Shown here: piece by piece, positions 1 through 8,104 of the stretch
Numbering within the stretch: the first letter of the stretch is position 1
Layout of the letters: each line of letters opens with the position of its first letter
Position numbers and translations under genes: made by a program
The notes under the pieces: generated by a model
Told to the model about the DNA's origin: nothing
What the model saw: the letters and a program-made list of their open reading frames with translations, nothing else
Databases searched by the model: none
DNA from: Lachnospiraceae bacterium
Lineage (GTDB): Bacteria > Bacillota > Clostridia > Lachnospirales > Lachnospiraceae
Length of the DNA: 54,338 nucleotides
NCBI GenBank assembly: GCA_029071325.1
Contig: JAIEAP010000021.1
Location: forward strand, 1-54,338
Direction: 5' to 3'

Positions 1-26
1 GCAATCGTTTTGCGCGGTGGAATTTT

Positions 27-55
27 ATAATAGCACGCGTTTCGGCAGATGTCAA
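27..55 (-). promoter_or_regulatory. Strong sigma-A promoter reading left out of the window
   Basis: On the minus strand TTGACA (50-55) and TATTAT (27-32) are exactly 17 bases apart, nearly the consensus for a housekeeping promoter. Transcription would leave the window at its left edge, so the gene it serves is not visible. The region 1-268 otherwise holds only the repeat described next. Confidence 0.7.
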
Positions 56-78
56 CAGTTTTTGCATATTTTTTCTAC

Positions 79-236
79 CGGACTGAAACTGTTCAGTCCG
101 CGTCATCTGCACTCCGTTCCAGTCGGTACTAAATTTGCTTATAAACAGGCGCTCCGCACATAAAATAATGACAAGGATGCTTCACCTGCAAGCAGTCACG
201 CACCTTTGTCATTACTATTTCATGGCTGAACTGTTA
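79..236 (+). repeat. MITE-like dispersed repeat, copy 1
   Basis: This noncoding element is related to 43428-43591, where it lies in the opposite orientation. Shared blocks include AACtGTTCAGTC near one end, AGGCGCTCCGC in the middle (148-158) and CTGAACTGTTA at the other end (226-236). The ends form an imperfect terminal inverted repeat around AACAGTTCAG. An internal hairpin pairs about 163-176 with 203-220 and has TTGCA in its apical part. CGGACTGAA (79-87) and TTCAGTCCG (92-100) make a perfect small hairpin at the left end. No transposase is encoded. Translating the element gives a spurious ORF that resembles the one from copy 2. Confidence 0.7.
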
Positions 237-268
237 CGCCAGACTTATTTACATAAAACCAGCCAATT

Positions 269-673
269 CTACAATGGTCCTCTGGTCTGTCCGCACGCGC
301 ATGTTCCTGTATGGTTTGCGTTTACTCTGCCGCATTTTTCACATTTCCAGGAACCGCTATATCTAAGTTCATCTGCTTCTTTATCTTTTTTCTCCACCAA
401 GCTTAATTTACTCTCAATTTCTGAAACCCTGTATGCAATTGATTCCTGATTCTCTATCATCTCTCCAAGTGACATTAATATTACGCTTCCTACCGCAGTC
501 ATTAGTATTCCTGCTGCAAACCACGCAAATGTAAGGAGCATGCTACGCTCCTCTTTAATTCCATAGTAGGAACTATACGACACTACAACGCCATTACTCC
601 ATGCCAACACAATAGAACCAATAATTCCTATAATTAAAACTAAAGATCCCAATACACTACACGCTTTTTTCAT
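269..673 (-). CDS. Small membrane protein with C-terminal zinc ribbon
   Basis: 134 aa, family not recognised. Two hydrophobic segments (about 5-26 and 47-69) are followed by a polar, probably coiled-coil stretch (71-103). The C-terminus carries Cys111-x-x-Cys114 and Cys125-x-Cys127, a short zinc-ribbon-like motif also seen at the ends of many small Clostridia membrane proteins. The start is supported by AGGAGG eight bases upstream. It stands alone between a repeat and a gene-poor stretch. The function is unknown; a membrane-tethered zinc-binding protein is the most that can be said. Confidence 0.75.
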   Translation of the reverse strand: MKKACSVLGSLVLIIGIIGSIVLAWSNGVVVSYSSYYGIKEERSMLLTFAWFAAGILMTAVGSVILMSLGEMIENQESIAYRVSEIESKLSLVEKKDKEADELRYSGSWKCEKCGRVNANHTGTCACGQTRGPL

Positions 674-786
674 TTGCTCATCCTCCTGCCGAGTTTTTAT
701 TTAAGTGCCTGTCTATTATATCCAATCCTTTTATGATATTCAAGTATATCTTTTCATATATAACCAAGGGGGCTACGCGCTATACT

Positions 787-970
787 TTACTTATCTTCTT
801 TCACATCTGCTCCTTCTGTTTCCTGAACAGCAGATAATACATTTACAAGCTGTATCTGCTCCAATGTCAGCACTGTGTTTACCACTGCAACCGTATCACT
901 AACACCCGCGGCACATTATTCATCCTCACACGCCATCGTCAGGATAGCTGCACCGTCAACAGCCGTCCCC
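787..970 (-). pseudogene. Possible remnant of a decayed gene
   Basis: The 400 bases between 704 and 1107 hold no intact gene. On the minus strand two short open stretches follow each other in different frames. One ends in VDGAAILTMACEDE (stop near 913) and the other ends in LSAVQETEGADVKEDK (stop 787-789). The even amino acid mix suggests former coding sequence, but no family is recognised and no ribosome site is seen. This could be chance. Confidence 0.25.
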
Positions 971-973
971 ACA

Positions 974-1010
974 AAAAACCAGACAAACACTTTTCGTTTG
1001 TCTGGTTTTT
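974..1010 (-). terminator. Bidirectional intrinsic terminator after radA
   Basis: AAAAACCAGACAAAC (974-988) pairs perfectly with GTTTGTCTGGTTTTT (996-1010) around a seven-base loop, with runs of T on both strands. It sits about 100 bases beyond the radA stop codon and is the obvious end of that transcript. Confidence 0.85.
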
Positions 1011-1107
1011 GATTCGAATATTATAACATTTATTCAATAGGCTTCTCAGTTATAGGCGGTCATCCGTTCTTACTAATCAATATAATTGTATAAACGTATA
1101 ATAACAA

Positions 1108-2502
1108 TTATAATTGCTGCTTGCTGCTTTTATCCTTCCCGCCCACGATCCAGCGGATCGCCTCCTGTACATTGCTGACGCCGATGATATGGATACCCTT
1201 AACATCCTTCACACTGCCCTTGCAGACCTCCGGGATGATGCAGGTGGTAAATCCCAGCTTCTTCGCCTCCTGGATACGCTGCGCGGCCATGCTGACGGCA
1301 CGAACCTCTCCGCTTAATCCCACTTCCCCGAAACAGATGGTTTTCTCGTCAATGGGAATCTCTTTATAACTGGAGACAATCGCCAGCACAAGTCCCAGGT
1401 CGATGGCAGGCTCGCTCATGCGAATGCCTCCTGCAATATTCACATAGGCATCACAGGAAGATAAGGACATACCTACCCGCTTCTCCAATACCGCCATAAG
1501 CAGATTTACCCGGTTATAATCTGTTCCTGCCGCAGTCCTTCTAGGCATGCCAAAATTGGAATGGCACACAAGCGCCTGTATCTCCAGCAGAATCGGGCGT
1601 GTACCCTCCATGGAGCATGCCACTACCGAACCGGACGCCCCTTCCGGCTTTCCGCTCAGCATATATTCGGAAGGATTTTCCACCTCCCGCAGTCCTTCGT
1701 TACACATCTCAAATACACCAATCTCGTTGGTGGAACCAAAACGGTTCTTCACCCCCCGCAGAATACGGTAAGCCGCGTGGCGGTCTCCCTCAAAATACAG
1801 CACCGTATCCACCATATGTTCCAGCACTCTGGGACCTGCCACCACACCTTCTTTTGTCACATGCCCCACAATAAATATAGAAATGCCATAGCCCTTTGCA
1901 ATCTGCATCAGCACGCCGGTGGCTTCCCGGACCTGGGACACACTGCCGGGTGCGGATGCCACATTCTCACTGTACATTGTCTGAATGGAATCAATGATAA
2001 CAATACTGGGCTTCAGGCGTCCTATTACCTCCCGAATGGTATCCAGATTCGTCTCACACAGCAGGGACAGGGAATCGCCAAACGCCCCGATACGCTGCGC
2101 CCGTATTTTGATCTGCTGCAGGGATTCTTCCCCTGAAATATACAGTACATTCACTGCCTCCCCGGACAGATTCCTGCATACCTGCAGTAACAAAGTGGAT
2201 TTTCCGATTCCCGGATCTCCTCCCACCAATACCAGAGACCCCGTCACAATACCGCCTCCCAACACACGGTCCAGTTCCCCGATCCCGGTAGTCAGACGAT
2301 GTTCCTGATCTGTGCGGATATCTGATATTTTGGTGACCTCCGCCTGCTGTGCAGCCTTCTTTACTTTGGCTGGAGCCGACTTGTCCACAATCTCCTCTAC
2401 AAAAGTATTCCACTCCCGGCAGCCGGGGCACTGTCCCATCCATTTTGCGGACTCAAAGCCGCAGTTCTGGCAGAAATATATTGCGGTCTTACCTTTTGCC
2501 AT
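1108..2502 (-). CDS. radA: DNA repair protein RadA
   Basis: 464 aa, full length. RadA is a RecA-like, DnaB-type ATPase that processes branched recombination intermediates. Visible features are an N-terminal C4 zinc finger (Cys11, 14, 25, 28), Walker A GGDPGIGKST (94-103), the family motif KNRFG (252-256) and a Lon-protease-like C-terminal domain. The start is the ATG at 2502, preceded by GGGAGG. The frame stays open 33 codons further upstream, but that part crosses the predicted promoter and is rejected. It follows a 137-aa gene and clpC, a partial echo of the clpC-radA order in Bacillus. A LexA-like site lies just upstream. Confidence 0.97.
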   Translation of the reverse strand: MAKGKTAIYFCQNCGFESAKWMGQCPGCREWNTFVEEIVDKSAPAKVKKAAQQAEVTKISDIRTDQEHRLTTGIGELDRVLGGGIVTGSLVLVGGDPGIGKSTLLLQVCRNLSGEAVNVLYISGEESLQQIKIRAQRIGAFGDSLSLLCETNLDTIREVIGRLKPSIVIIDSIQTMYSENVASAPGSVSQVREATGVLMQIAKGYGISIFIVGHVTKEGVVAGPRVLEHMVDTVLYFEGDRHAAYRILRGVKNRFGSTNEIGVFEMCNEGLREVENPSEYMLSGKPEGASGSVVACSMEGTRPILLEIQALVCHSNFGMPRRTAAGTDYNRVNLLMAVLEKRVGMSLSSCDAYVNIAGGIRMSEPAIDLGLVLAIVSSYKEIPIDEKTICFGEVGLSGEVRAVSMAAQRIQEAKKLGFTTCIIPEVCKGSVKDVKGIHIIGVSNVQEAIRWIVGGKDKSSKQQL

Positions 2503-2525
2503 TTGTTCCTCCCTTTGGCTTTTGT

Positions 2526-2556
2526 CATATAGGGAACGAAAGTTCCCACATGACAA
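2526..2556 (-). promoter_or_regulatory. radA promoter containing a LexA-type (SOS) operator
   Basis: Between a weak -35 (TTGTCA on the minus strand, 2551-2556) and -10 (TATATG, 2526-2531), 19 bases apart, lies GAAC-GAAA-GTTC (2534-2545). This matches the Gram-positive LexA/DinR core GAACN4GTTC exactly. It sits inside a longer imperfect palindrome (2521-2557). An operator between -35 and -10 would repress radA until DNA damage. The long promoter spacing is a weakness, and a leader hairpin is the alternative reading. Confidence 0.5.
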
Positions 2557-2586
2557 ACAAAAACCCAATCCCTGACGAATTGGGTT
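2556..2586 (-). terminator. Intrinsic terminator after the 137-aa gene
   Basis: On the minus strand AACCCAAT (2579-2586) pairs with ATTGGGTT (2562-2569) and is followed by a T-rich run. It lies 19 bases past the stop of the upstream gene and separates that gene from the radA promoter. Confidence 0.8.
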
Positions 2587-2604
2587 CTGCCATATTTTCA
2601 AATA

Positions 2605-3018
2605 TTAAATCTTCTGTACCTTTACATGTACCGGAGTATCCGGGTTCAGCTCCACGCTCAGTGTAAGCTTACCGCCCAGGTTTGTCTTCATCTGTCCCAC
2701 CTGATTGCCGCCAACCGTGATGTCGTATTCCGTGGCCTCTGTCAGTCCCAGGGTAATCTCTGCATCCTCCATGCCTTCCACATCAAATTCCATACCTTCC
2801 TCTGTTGTCAGCATGTCCAGCACTGCGGTTCCGGGAACGGATTCGTATGCGAACATCCCGTTGCGCTCCAGCTTGGTAATCTCACCGAATGTCTTTACCT
2901 TGTACTTGTCTCCTGCATGCTCAAAATTGTCCAGCTTCGATTTCGCTCCCAGTGTGTAATCTCCAAAACTGATCGCTCCATTTGCTTCTGAACGAATTAA
3001 CTCTGTAACTGCAGCCAT
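2605..3018 (-). CDS. Conserved 137-aa protein, often labelled endosialidase
   Basis: 137 aa, soluble, acidic and rich in beta-branched residues, with no signal peptide or membrane segment. It looks like a compact beta-rich domain, with repeated Gly-Asp turns and a C-terminus ending VHVKVQKI. Similar short proteins from Clostridia are, from memory, often annotated endosialidase, but nothing here resembles a glycosidase active site and the label is not to be trusted. AGGAGG precedes the start at 3018. It lies between clpC and radA and has its own terminator. The function is unknown. Confidence 0.75.
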   Translation of the reverse strand: MAAVTELIRSEANGAISFGDYTLGAKSKLDNFEHAGDKYKVKTFGEITKLERNGMFAYESVPGTAVLDMLTTEEGMEFDVEGMEDAEITLGLTEATEYDITVGGNQVGQMKTNLGGKLTLSVELNPDTPVHVKVQKI

Positions 3019-3106
3019 TTCTTATCCTCCTATGAGCCGGATCTTCTGCTCCGGCTGTCCGTATTTTGATGCTCTTATTATAACGTATCCTGACCTTTTT
3101 TTCCAG

Positions 3107-5566
3107 TTATTTTCGTGAAAGGACAGCGGATTTTATTTCCCCTTTTACCAGGCGGATTTCCACCTCATCCCCCTGTTTGATAGCGCCTGCCAGAATTTCC
3201 TCCGACAGCATATCCTCTATCTTCGTCTGTATCATGCGCCGCAGCGGTCTCGCCCCGTATTTGGGATCGTATGCCTCCTTTGCAATATATCCCTTCACAG
3301 CGCCAGTGATGTGCAGCTTGATATCCATCTGGTTTTTACAGCGTTCCACCAGGGTCTTGGTCATGATCGCCACGATTCTTTTCATATCTTCCTGATTCAA
3401 GGCACGGAATACAATGGTCTCGTCAATACGATTCAAAAATTCCGGCTTGAAAATGCGGCGAACCTCTTCCATCACGCTTCCCTTCATCCGTTTATAATTC
3501 TCGGATTCATCGTCTGCCACTGCAAAGCCCAGCTTCTTGGGTTCTATGATGGACTGCGCCCCCGCGTTAGAGGTCATGATGATAATGGTATTCTTAAAAT
3601 CCACCCGCCTGCCCTGATTGTCCGTGATCTGCCCGTCATCCAGTACCTGCAGCAGAACATTAAACACATCCGGATGCGCTTTTTCAATTTCATCAAATAA
3701 AATAACCGAATAGGGCTTCCGGCGCACCTTCTCACTGAGCTGGCCGCCCTCCTCATATCCCACATAACCGGGAGGGGAACCGATCATCTTGGAAACACTG
3801 TGCTTTTCCATATACTCCGACATATCCACACGGATCATGGCCTGTTCGTCACCAAAGACTGCCTCTGCAAGGGCTTTGGTAATCTCGGTCTTACCCACAC
3901 CGGTGGGCCCCAGGAACAGGAAAGAACCGATGGGCCTCTGCGGGTCTTTCAGCCCGACACGGCCTCTTCGAACAGCGCGGGACACAGCCGTTACCGCTTC
4001 CTCCTGACCGATCACACGCTTGTGCAGGATCTTCTCCAGACGGGCAAGGCGCGCCGCCTCACCCTCAGCAAGACGTTTCACCGGAATCTTCGTCCACTCT
4101 GCCACTACCTCTGCAATCTCGTTCTCTCCGACGTTCAATTCCCTGCGTCTGGCGTCCTTATGGTATTTTGCCACCATTTTCTCATGTTTCTTCAGAAGCT
4201 GCTCTCTGGACTCCTTCGCGGCCTTGGCATCCGCAAATCTCTGCTCTTGCAGCGCCTGCTCCAGTTGATGCTCCGCTTCCGCGATCTCCTGCTCCAGCTC
4301 GCCGATCTTCTGGGGCACAACAGCGCCTCCCAGCCTTACCTTGGAGGCTGCTTCATCCATCAGATCAATTGCTTTATCCGGAAGAAAACGGTCTGTGATA
4401 TAACGCGTCGATAAGCGGACCGCCGCCGCAATACCCTCATCTGTAATCTTCACATGATGATGCCGTTCATAGTTGCCCCGGAGACCTTTCAAAATATCAA
4501 TTGCCATCTCCTCTGTGGGCTCTTCTACCTTCACCGGCTGAAAGCGGCGCTCCAAAGCAGCGTCTTTCTCCACATATTTGCGGTATTCTTCCAGTGTTGT
4601 GGCGCCGATCAACTGTATCTCTCCTCTTGCCAGCGCAGGTTTTAAAATATTAGAAGCATCTATTGCGCCCTCTGCTCCGCCTGCTCCGATAATTGTGTGC
4701 AGCTCATCAATAAACAGCAGGATATTGCCTGCACCGATCACCTCCGCGATCACTTTCTTAATGCGCTCCTCAAATTCGCCCCTGTACTTGGAGCCTGCCA
4801 CCATTCCCGACAGATCCAGCGTTACCACACGTTTGCCCTGCACAGTCTCCGGCACCAGACCGGATGCAATACGCTGTGCAAGCCCTTCCACGATAGCCGT
4901 CTTGCCGACGCCCGGTTCCCCGATCAGACACGGATTATTCTTGGTCCTGCGGCTTAAGATCTGAACCACACGGGCGATCTCCGCGCCCCTTCCGATCACA
5001 GGGTCAATCTCGCCCCGTTCTGCCATTCTGGTCAGATCCCGAGAATACTGATCCAGCGTAGGAGTAGCATCCATAGATTTCTTCTTACCGGACTTGGCGG
5101 CGGCAATCTCTTCCTTATACCGGTTGGCGTCCTCTCCCATGGCAATCAATGTCTCAATATATATTTTCTGGATATTGACTCCCATTGTATTGAGAAGACG
5201 GACGCCTGCGCAGTCCACCTCTCTCAGCAGCGCCAGCAGCAAGTGCTCTGTCCCAATGGTATCACTCTCAAAACGTTCCGCCTCCTGCTCTGCGCTCTCA
5301 ATAATATGCTGTATCCTGGGAGAATAACCTCTCCGATCCAGTACCACCACATGAGAAGACGGCGCGATCAGATCCTGTATCAATTCTACCAGATGCTCCT
5401 CCTGCATCCCTGCATCTGCCAGGACGCAGGCTGCAACTCCGGTGCCCTCTTTTAACAGCCCCAACAGCAAATGTTCGCTGCCGATATAATTGTGCTCCAT
5501 ACGCCTGGCGGCCTTAGTAGTCAATTCCAATACTTTCTCTGCCTGCTTTGTATATGGCTTATGCAT
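3107..5566 (-). CDS. clpC: ATP-dependent Clp protease ATPase subunit ClpC
   Basis: 819 aa, normal length. This AAA+ unfoldase feeds substrates to ClpP in protein quality control. It has two N-terminal Clp repeats, a first ATPase module (Walker A GEPGVGKT, Walker B LLFIDE), a short middle domain, and a second module (GPTGVGKT) with conserved sensor residues. A Leu-Gly-Phe tripeptide in KKLGF, after the second Walker B, is the expected ClpP-docking loop. The start is the ATG at 5566, nine codons into the open frame, with GGAGGA eight bases upstream. No ctsR, mcsA or mcsB is adjacent, and no CtsR or CIRCE box is visible upstream. Confidence 0.97.
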   Translation of the reverse strand: MHKPYTKQAEKVLELTTKAARRMEHNYIGSEHLLLGLLKEGTGVAACVLADAGMQEEHLVELIQDLIAPSSHVVVLDRRGYSPRIQHIIESAEQEAERFESDTIGTEHLLLALLREVDCAGVRLLNTMGVNIQKIYIETLIAMGEDANRYKEEIAAAKSGKKKSMDATPTLDQYSRDLTRMAERGEIDPVIGRGAEIARVVQILSRRTKNNPCLIGEPGVGKTAIVEGLAQRIASGLVPETVQGKRVVTLDLSGMVAGSKYRGEFEERIKKVIAEVIGAGNILLFIDELHTIIGAGGAEGAIDASNILKPALARGEIQLIGATTLEEYRKYVEKDAALERRFQPVKVEEPTEEMAIDILKGLRGNYERHHHVKITDEGIAAAVRLSTRYITDRFLPDKAIDLMDEAASKVRLGGAVVPQKIGELEQEIAEAEHQLEQALQEQRFADAKAAKESREQLLKKHEKMVAKYHKDARRRELNVGENEIAEVVAEWTKIPVKRLAEGEAARLARLEKILHKRVIGQEEAVTAVSRAVRRGRVGLKDPQRPIGSFLFLGPTGVGKTEITKALAEAVFGDEQAMIRVDMSEYMEKHSVSKMIGSPPGYVGYEEGGQLSEKVRRKPYSVILFDEIEKAHPDVFNVLLQVLDDGQITDNQGRRVDFKNTIIIMTSNAGAQSIIEPKKLGFAVADDESENYKRMKGSVMEEVRRIFKPEFLNRIDETIVFRALNQEDMKRIVAIMTKTLVERCKNQMDIKLHITGAVKGYIAKEAYDPKYGARPLRRMIQTKIEDMLSEEILAGAIKQGDEVEIRLVKGEIKSAVLSRK

Positions 5567-5627
5567 AAATTCCTCCTGTCGCCCTGTTACCACATATCAT
5601 TTACGCTGCTACTCGCAGCCCCACATG

Positions 5628-7229
5628 CTATAAATCATTCAGATCCATCCATTCAAGCTCATCTTCGTCATGTTCTTCAGAATCTGCTTTATTCTTCTCC
5701 GATGCGCCATGATCACGGAAAATATCCTCCTCCATGTCATCATCATCAAACACATCGCCGTTCCTGCGCTTTTTCTCTTTCCGCTTCTCCTGTTTCTCCT
5801 TCTTCTTCTGCTCCTTCTTTGCTCTTCTGCTCTCACCGAACAGATCCGGTTCATCATCAAAATCAGCGAAGGCATCTTCATCGCTCCAGGGTCTCTCCCG
5901 GATCACATCTGCCGCAGCAGGCTCTTCTTCCGTTTCATTCTCCCGGATGCTCTCTCTGCCCGAAGCACTGCCCTTTACAGAGAGTGTCTCCTTATCCTGG
6001 TCTTCCTCATAATTGATCTCGTTTGGAACCGTCGGGTCATCATCCTCTTCGTCAAAAATATCCTTCTTCCTGGCAGCAGGCCGTCTGCCTGCTGGTTCCT
6101 CCTCAAAGACGTCATCCTCATCCACCACATCATATCTGCGTTTTCCGTGAACCAACATATTGATGATAATGAAAATGAGAATTACGATGATCACCACCAA
6201 CACGGCAATAATCTTCATATCCCTGTCTTTTCGCGCGTTGTATCTCTCATTCAGTTCATCATAAGACTTCTGCAGATAAGCACTGTTATCATCATTCTCT
6301 TCCTCGTTCCCGGCTTCTCCCAAATGCTGCCCATATGATTCATAGCTTCCCACAGCGGTATTATAAAAATACCATCCTGTGTTTCCGTCCTGATCCATGG
6401 CATATACCTGATACACATCTGCACTTTCTGTAGCATATGCTTCATCAAAAATCTGATCCCCTACCGGAATCTGTACCGCCTCTCCCGGCATATAAGAATA
6501 GTACAACGGCATATGCATCAGCATGATATATGAGCTTTCCGTCCCCACACGGATCAGAGGATATACTGCCAGTACATCCTTGACATAAAAACCGCCCATG
6601 CCGCTTTCATCCTTTAGGTACAGAAGGCTCAGATCGCCCTTTTCAAACACGACGCCCCTGACGGTACTTCCATCATATTCCACCTCGGCTGCAAGAAATC
6701 CTGCGGGGATGTCCTCATCTGCAAAATCCTCCGACACGCTGTAACCCGCAGGAAGCATACTACCTGCCTGATCATCCGGCGTATCTGGCGTATCGTTATC
6801 TCCCGGTGATGTATCCCCCGGCTCCTGCGCCGGAGTATCATTTCCCGGTGCTGTATCCGAACGCTTAATGGTCAGAGTATACGTCGCCTGGTTCCCATTC
6901 TCGGCTTCCACCAAAACACGGATCGTAGTATCCCCCTCAGCATTCAGAGCTGTGACACCTGCTCCCGACAAAATCTTAGCGTTGGAGTTCGCTGTTACCG
7001 CATTGACCGTAACACTGGATGTGCCCGCCGGAACAGATACCGTATAGTTCAGTCTGCTCCCCTCAAAGGCAGGTGACAGCGTCCCCTCCTCCACGGTGAG
7101 GCTTTTCAGTGAATTATCTGCCGGACCTGCCTGTACCTGCATGGGAACCAGCAGCACTGCCGCCGCACAGATCAAGGTCAGCAGCATCACCTCTATCTTC
7201 CTGGAAATTATAGAAAATGTTCTCTTCAT
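5628..7229 (-). CDS. Membrane-anchored cadherin-like beta-sandwich protein
   Basis: 533 aa. The N-terminal hydrophobic segment (about 12-35) is a signal peptide or anchor. Residues 42-123 form a cadherin-like beta-sandwich repeat (LKSLTVEEGTLSPAF at its start, YTLTIKRS at its end). A Pro/Asp/Thr linker (125-155) and an unrecognised extracytoplasmic domain follow, then a transmembrane helix (338-358). The tail of about 170 residues is extremely charged (Asp/Glu and Lys/Arg runs) and cytosolic. GAGGAG supports the start at 7229. It ends 61 bases before clpC and might be cotranscribed with it. The role is unknown; a cell-surface protein with a disordered cytosolic tail is a fair description. Confidence 0.8.
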   Translation of the reverse strand: MKRTFSIISRKIEVMLLTLICAAAVLLVPMQVQAGPADNSLKSLTVEEGTLSPAFEGSRLNYTVSVPAGTSSVTVNAVTANSNAKILSGAGVTALNAEGDTTIRVLVEAENGNQATYTLTIKRSDTAPGNDTPAQEPGDTSPGDNDTPDTPDDQAGSMLPAGYSVSEDFADEDIPAGFLAAEVEYDGSTVRGVVFEKGDLSLLYLKDESGMGGFYVKDVLAVYPLIRVGTESSYIMLMHMPLYYSYMPGEAVQIPVGDQIFDEAYATESADVYQVYAMDQDGNTGWYFYNTAVGSYESYGQHLGEAGNEEENDDNSAYLQKSYDELNERYNARKDRDMKIIAVLVVIIVILIFIIINMLVHGKRRYDVVDEDDVFEEEPAGRRPAARKKDIFDEEDDDPTVPNEINYEEDQDKETLSVKGSASGRESIRENETEEEPAAADVIRERPWSDEDAFADFDDEPDLFGESRRAKKEQKKKEKQEKRKEKKRRNGDVFDDDDMEEDIFRDHGASEKNKADSEEHDEDELEWMDLNDL

Positions 7230-7269
7230 TGTATTTCTCCTCAGTTTGTTCTTACAATGCACCAGATTC

Positions 7270-7298
7270 ATTATAGGAAACTATGAGGAATGCGTCAA
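7270..7298 (-). promoter_or_regulatory. Sigma-A promoter of the cadherin-like gene
   Basis: Minus-strand TTGACG (7293-7298) and TATAAT (7270-7275) are 17 bases apart, about 40 bases upstream of the start codon at 7229. It may also drive clpC, since no other promoter was seen between the two genes. Confidence 0.75.
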
Positions 7299-7303
7299 CC
7301 ACA

Positions 7304-7682
7304 ATTCACTTCGAGATTCCATATTTTGCAGACAATATACCGCAGAAAGCAGACCCGCATCATTGCTATGAGTAAAATCATCTCTTTCTTTCCGTGATTT
7401 ACCCGCAGACATCGGATAACTGCTCGCCTTATGCTGAAATTTCAGTTGCTGCCGGTGTATCATTTGTGATGATTTATGTCTTTTTAACGTTCGAACAATC
7501 CTCGGAGCATAAAAAGACACAAAACTTATGATACACCGGCAACAACGAAATTTACACGCATCGGCTCAAGGCTATCCGGTGCCTGCGGGCAAATACACGA
7601 AAAGATACACGGATTTTATTCATGGCAATGATACGGGGCCGCTTCTTGCGGTATGCTGCTGCAAAATACGGAATTTCAAGCA
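7304..7682. repeat. Large imperfect inverted repeat
   Basis: Two related segments of about 175 bases face each other in opposite directions (about 7304-7490 and 7508-7682). The most similar part is ATGATACACCGGCA, read on the minus strand ending at 7474 and on the plus strand from 7528. Translating both from that ATG gives related peptides (MIHRQQ, then YP..AGK, DF.H.ND.G), so they are diverged copies of one sequence. No gene is convincing here. With flanking bases this accounts for the gene-free stretch 7299-7706. It may be a decayed mobile element or a duplicated noncoding unit. Confidence 0.7.
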
Positions 7683-7706
7683 ATTTGCTAAGGCAGTAAG
7701 CTTCTG

Positions 7707-7949
7707 TCAACGGTTTACCAGAATCAGTATCCCCCATATTGTACCGCTCATAACAAAGAATACACCGACGGTCTTCGTAACGTCCCAGTCAAATATATCC
7801 TGTCCCAATAACGCCGCCAACAGCAGCAGCGCGCTGAATGCCATCATGCATGACGCCAGTGCTGCTATCAGAACCACTTCCCGCTCTCTGCGGCCGCGCT
7901 CATCTGCCGCTTTGCAGTTTTCCCCATACGCAATCGTATTATCACTCAT
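7707..7949 (-). CDS. Small two-helix membrane protein
   Basis: 80 aa, not recognised. A charged N-terminus (about 1-24) precedes two hydrophobic helices (about 26-47 and 57-78) joined by a short loop containing QDIFDWD. A strong ribosome site (GGGAGGTC) supports the start at 7949. It stands alone, and its leader contains a long palindrome that reaches into the ribosome site. The short length and clean translation signals argue for a real small membrane protein. The function is unknown. Confidence 0.65.
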   Translation of the reverse strand: MSDNTIAYGENCKAADERGRREREVVLIAALASCMMAFSALLLLAALLGQDIFDWDVTKTVGVFFVMSGTIWGILILVNR

Positions 7950-7960
7950 AATTGTGACCT

Positions 7961-8022
7961 CCCTGTGTACATTTCAAACATGTTTTCTTAAGACTATTAA
8001 GATGTTTTTACTATACACAGGG
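7961..8022 (-). promoter_or_regulatory. Long palindrome overlapping the ribosome site of the 80-aa gene
   Basis: CCCTGTGTA (7961-7969) pairs perfectly with TACACAGGG (8014-8022). Inside it, AAACAT pairs with ATGTTT and CTTAA with TTAAG (centre near 7995). The outer arm covers half of the Shine-Dalgarno (7958-7963). If the whole is transcribed it could mask the ribosome site; if transcription starts near 8000 (TATAGT at 8010-8015) it would be an operator instead. Confidence 0.4.
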
Positions 8023-8104
8023 ATGTGTCCGTTTTTTGGGACATGTATTATGTGAACCTCATATCATCTTCTGACGCTCACACTTTCGTCCGCAATCCCC
8101 CGCT

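Noticed and set aside
135-449. Plus-strand ORF of 104 codons
   Set aside because: Its first third is the translated repeat element and the rest is antisense to the zinc-ribbon membrane protein; no ribosome site.
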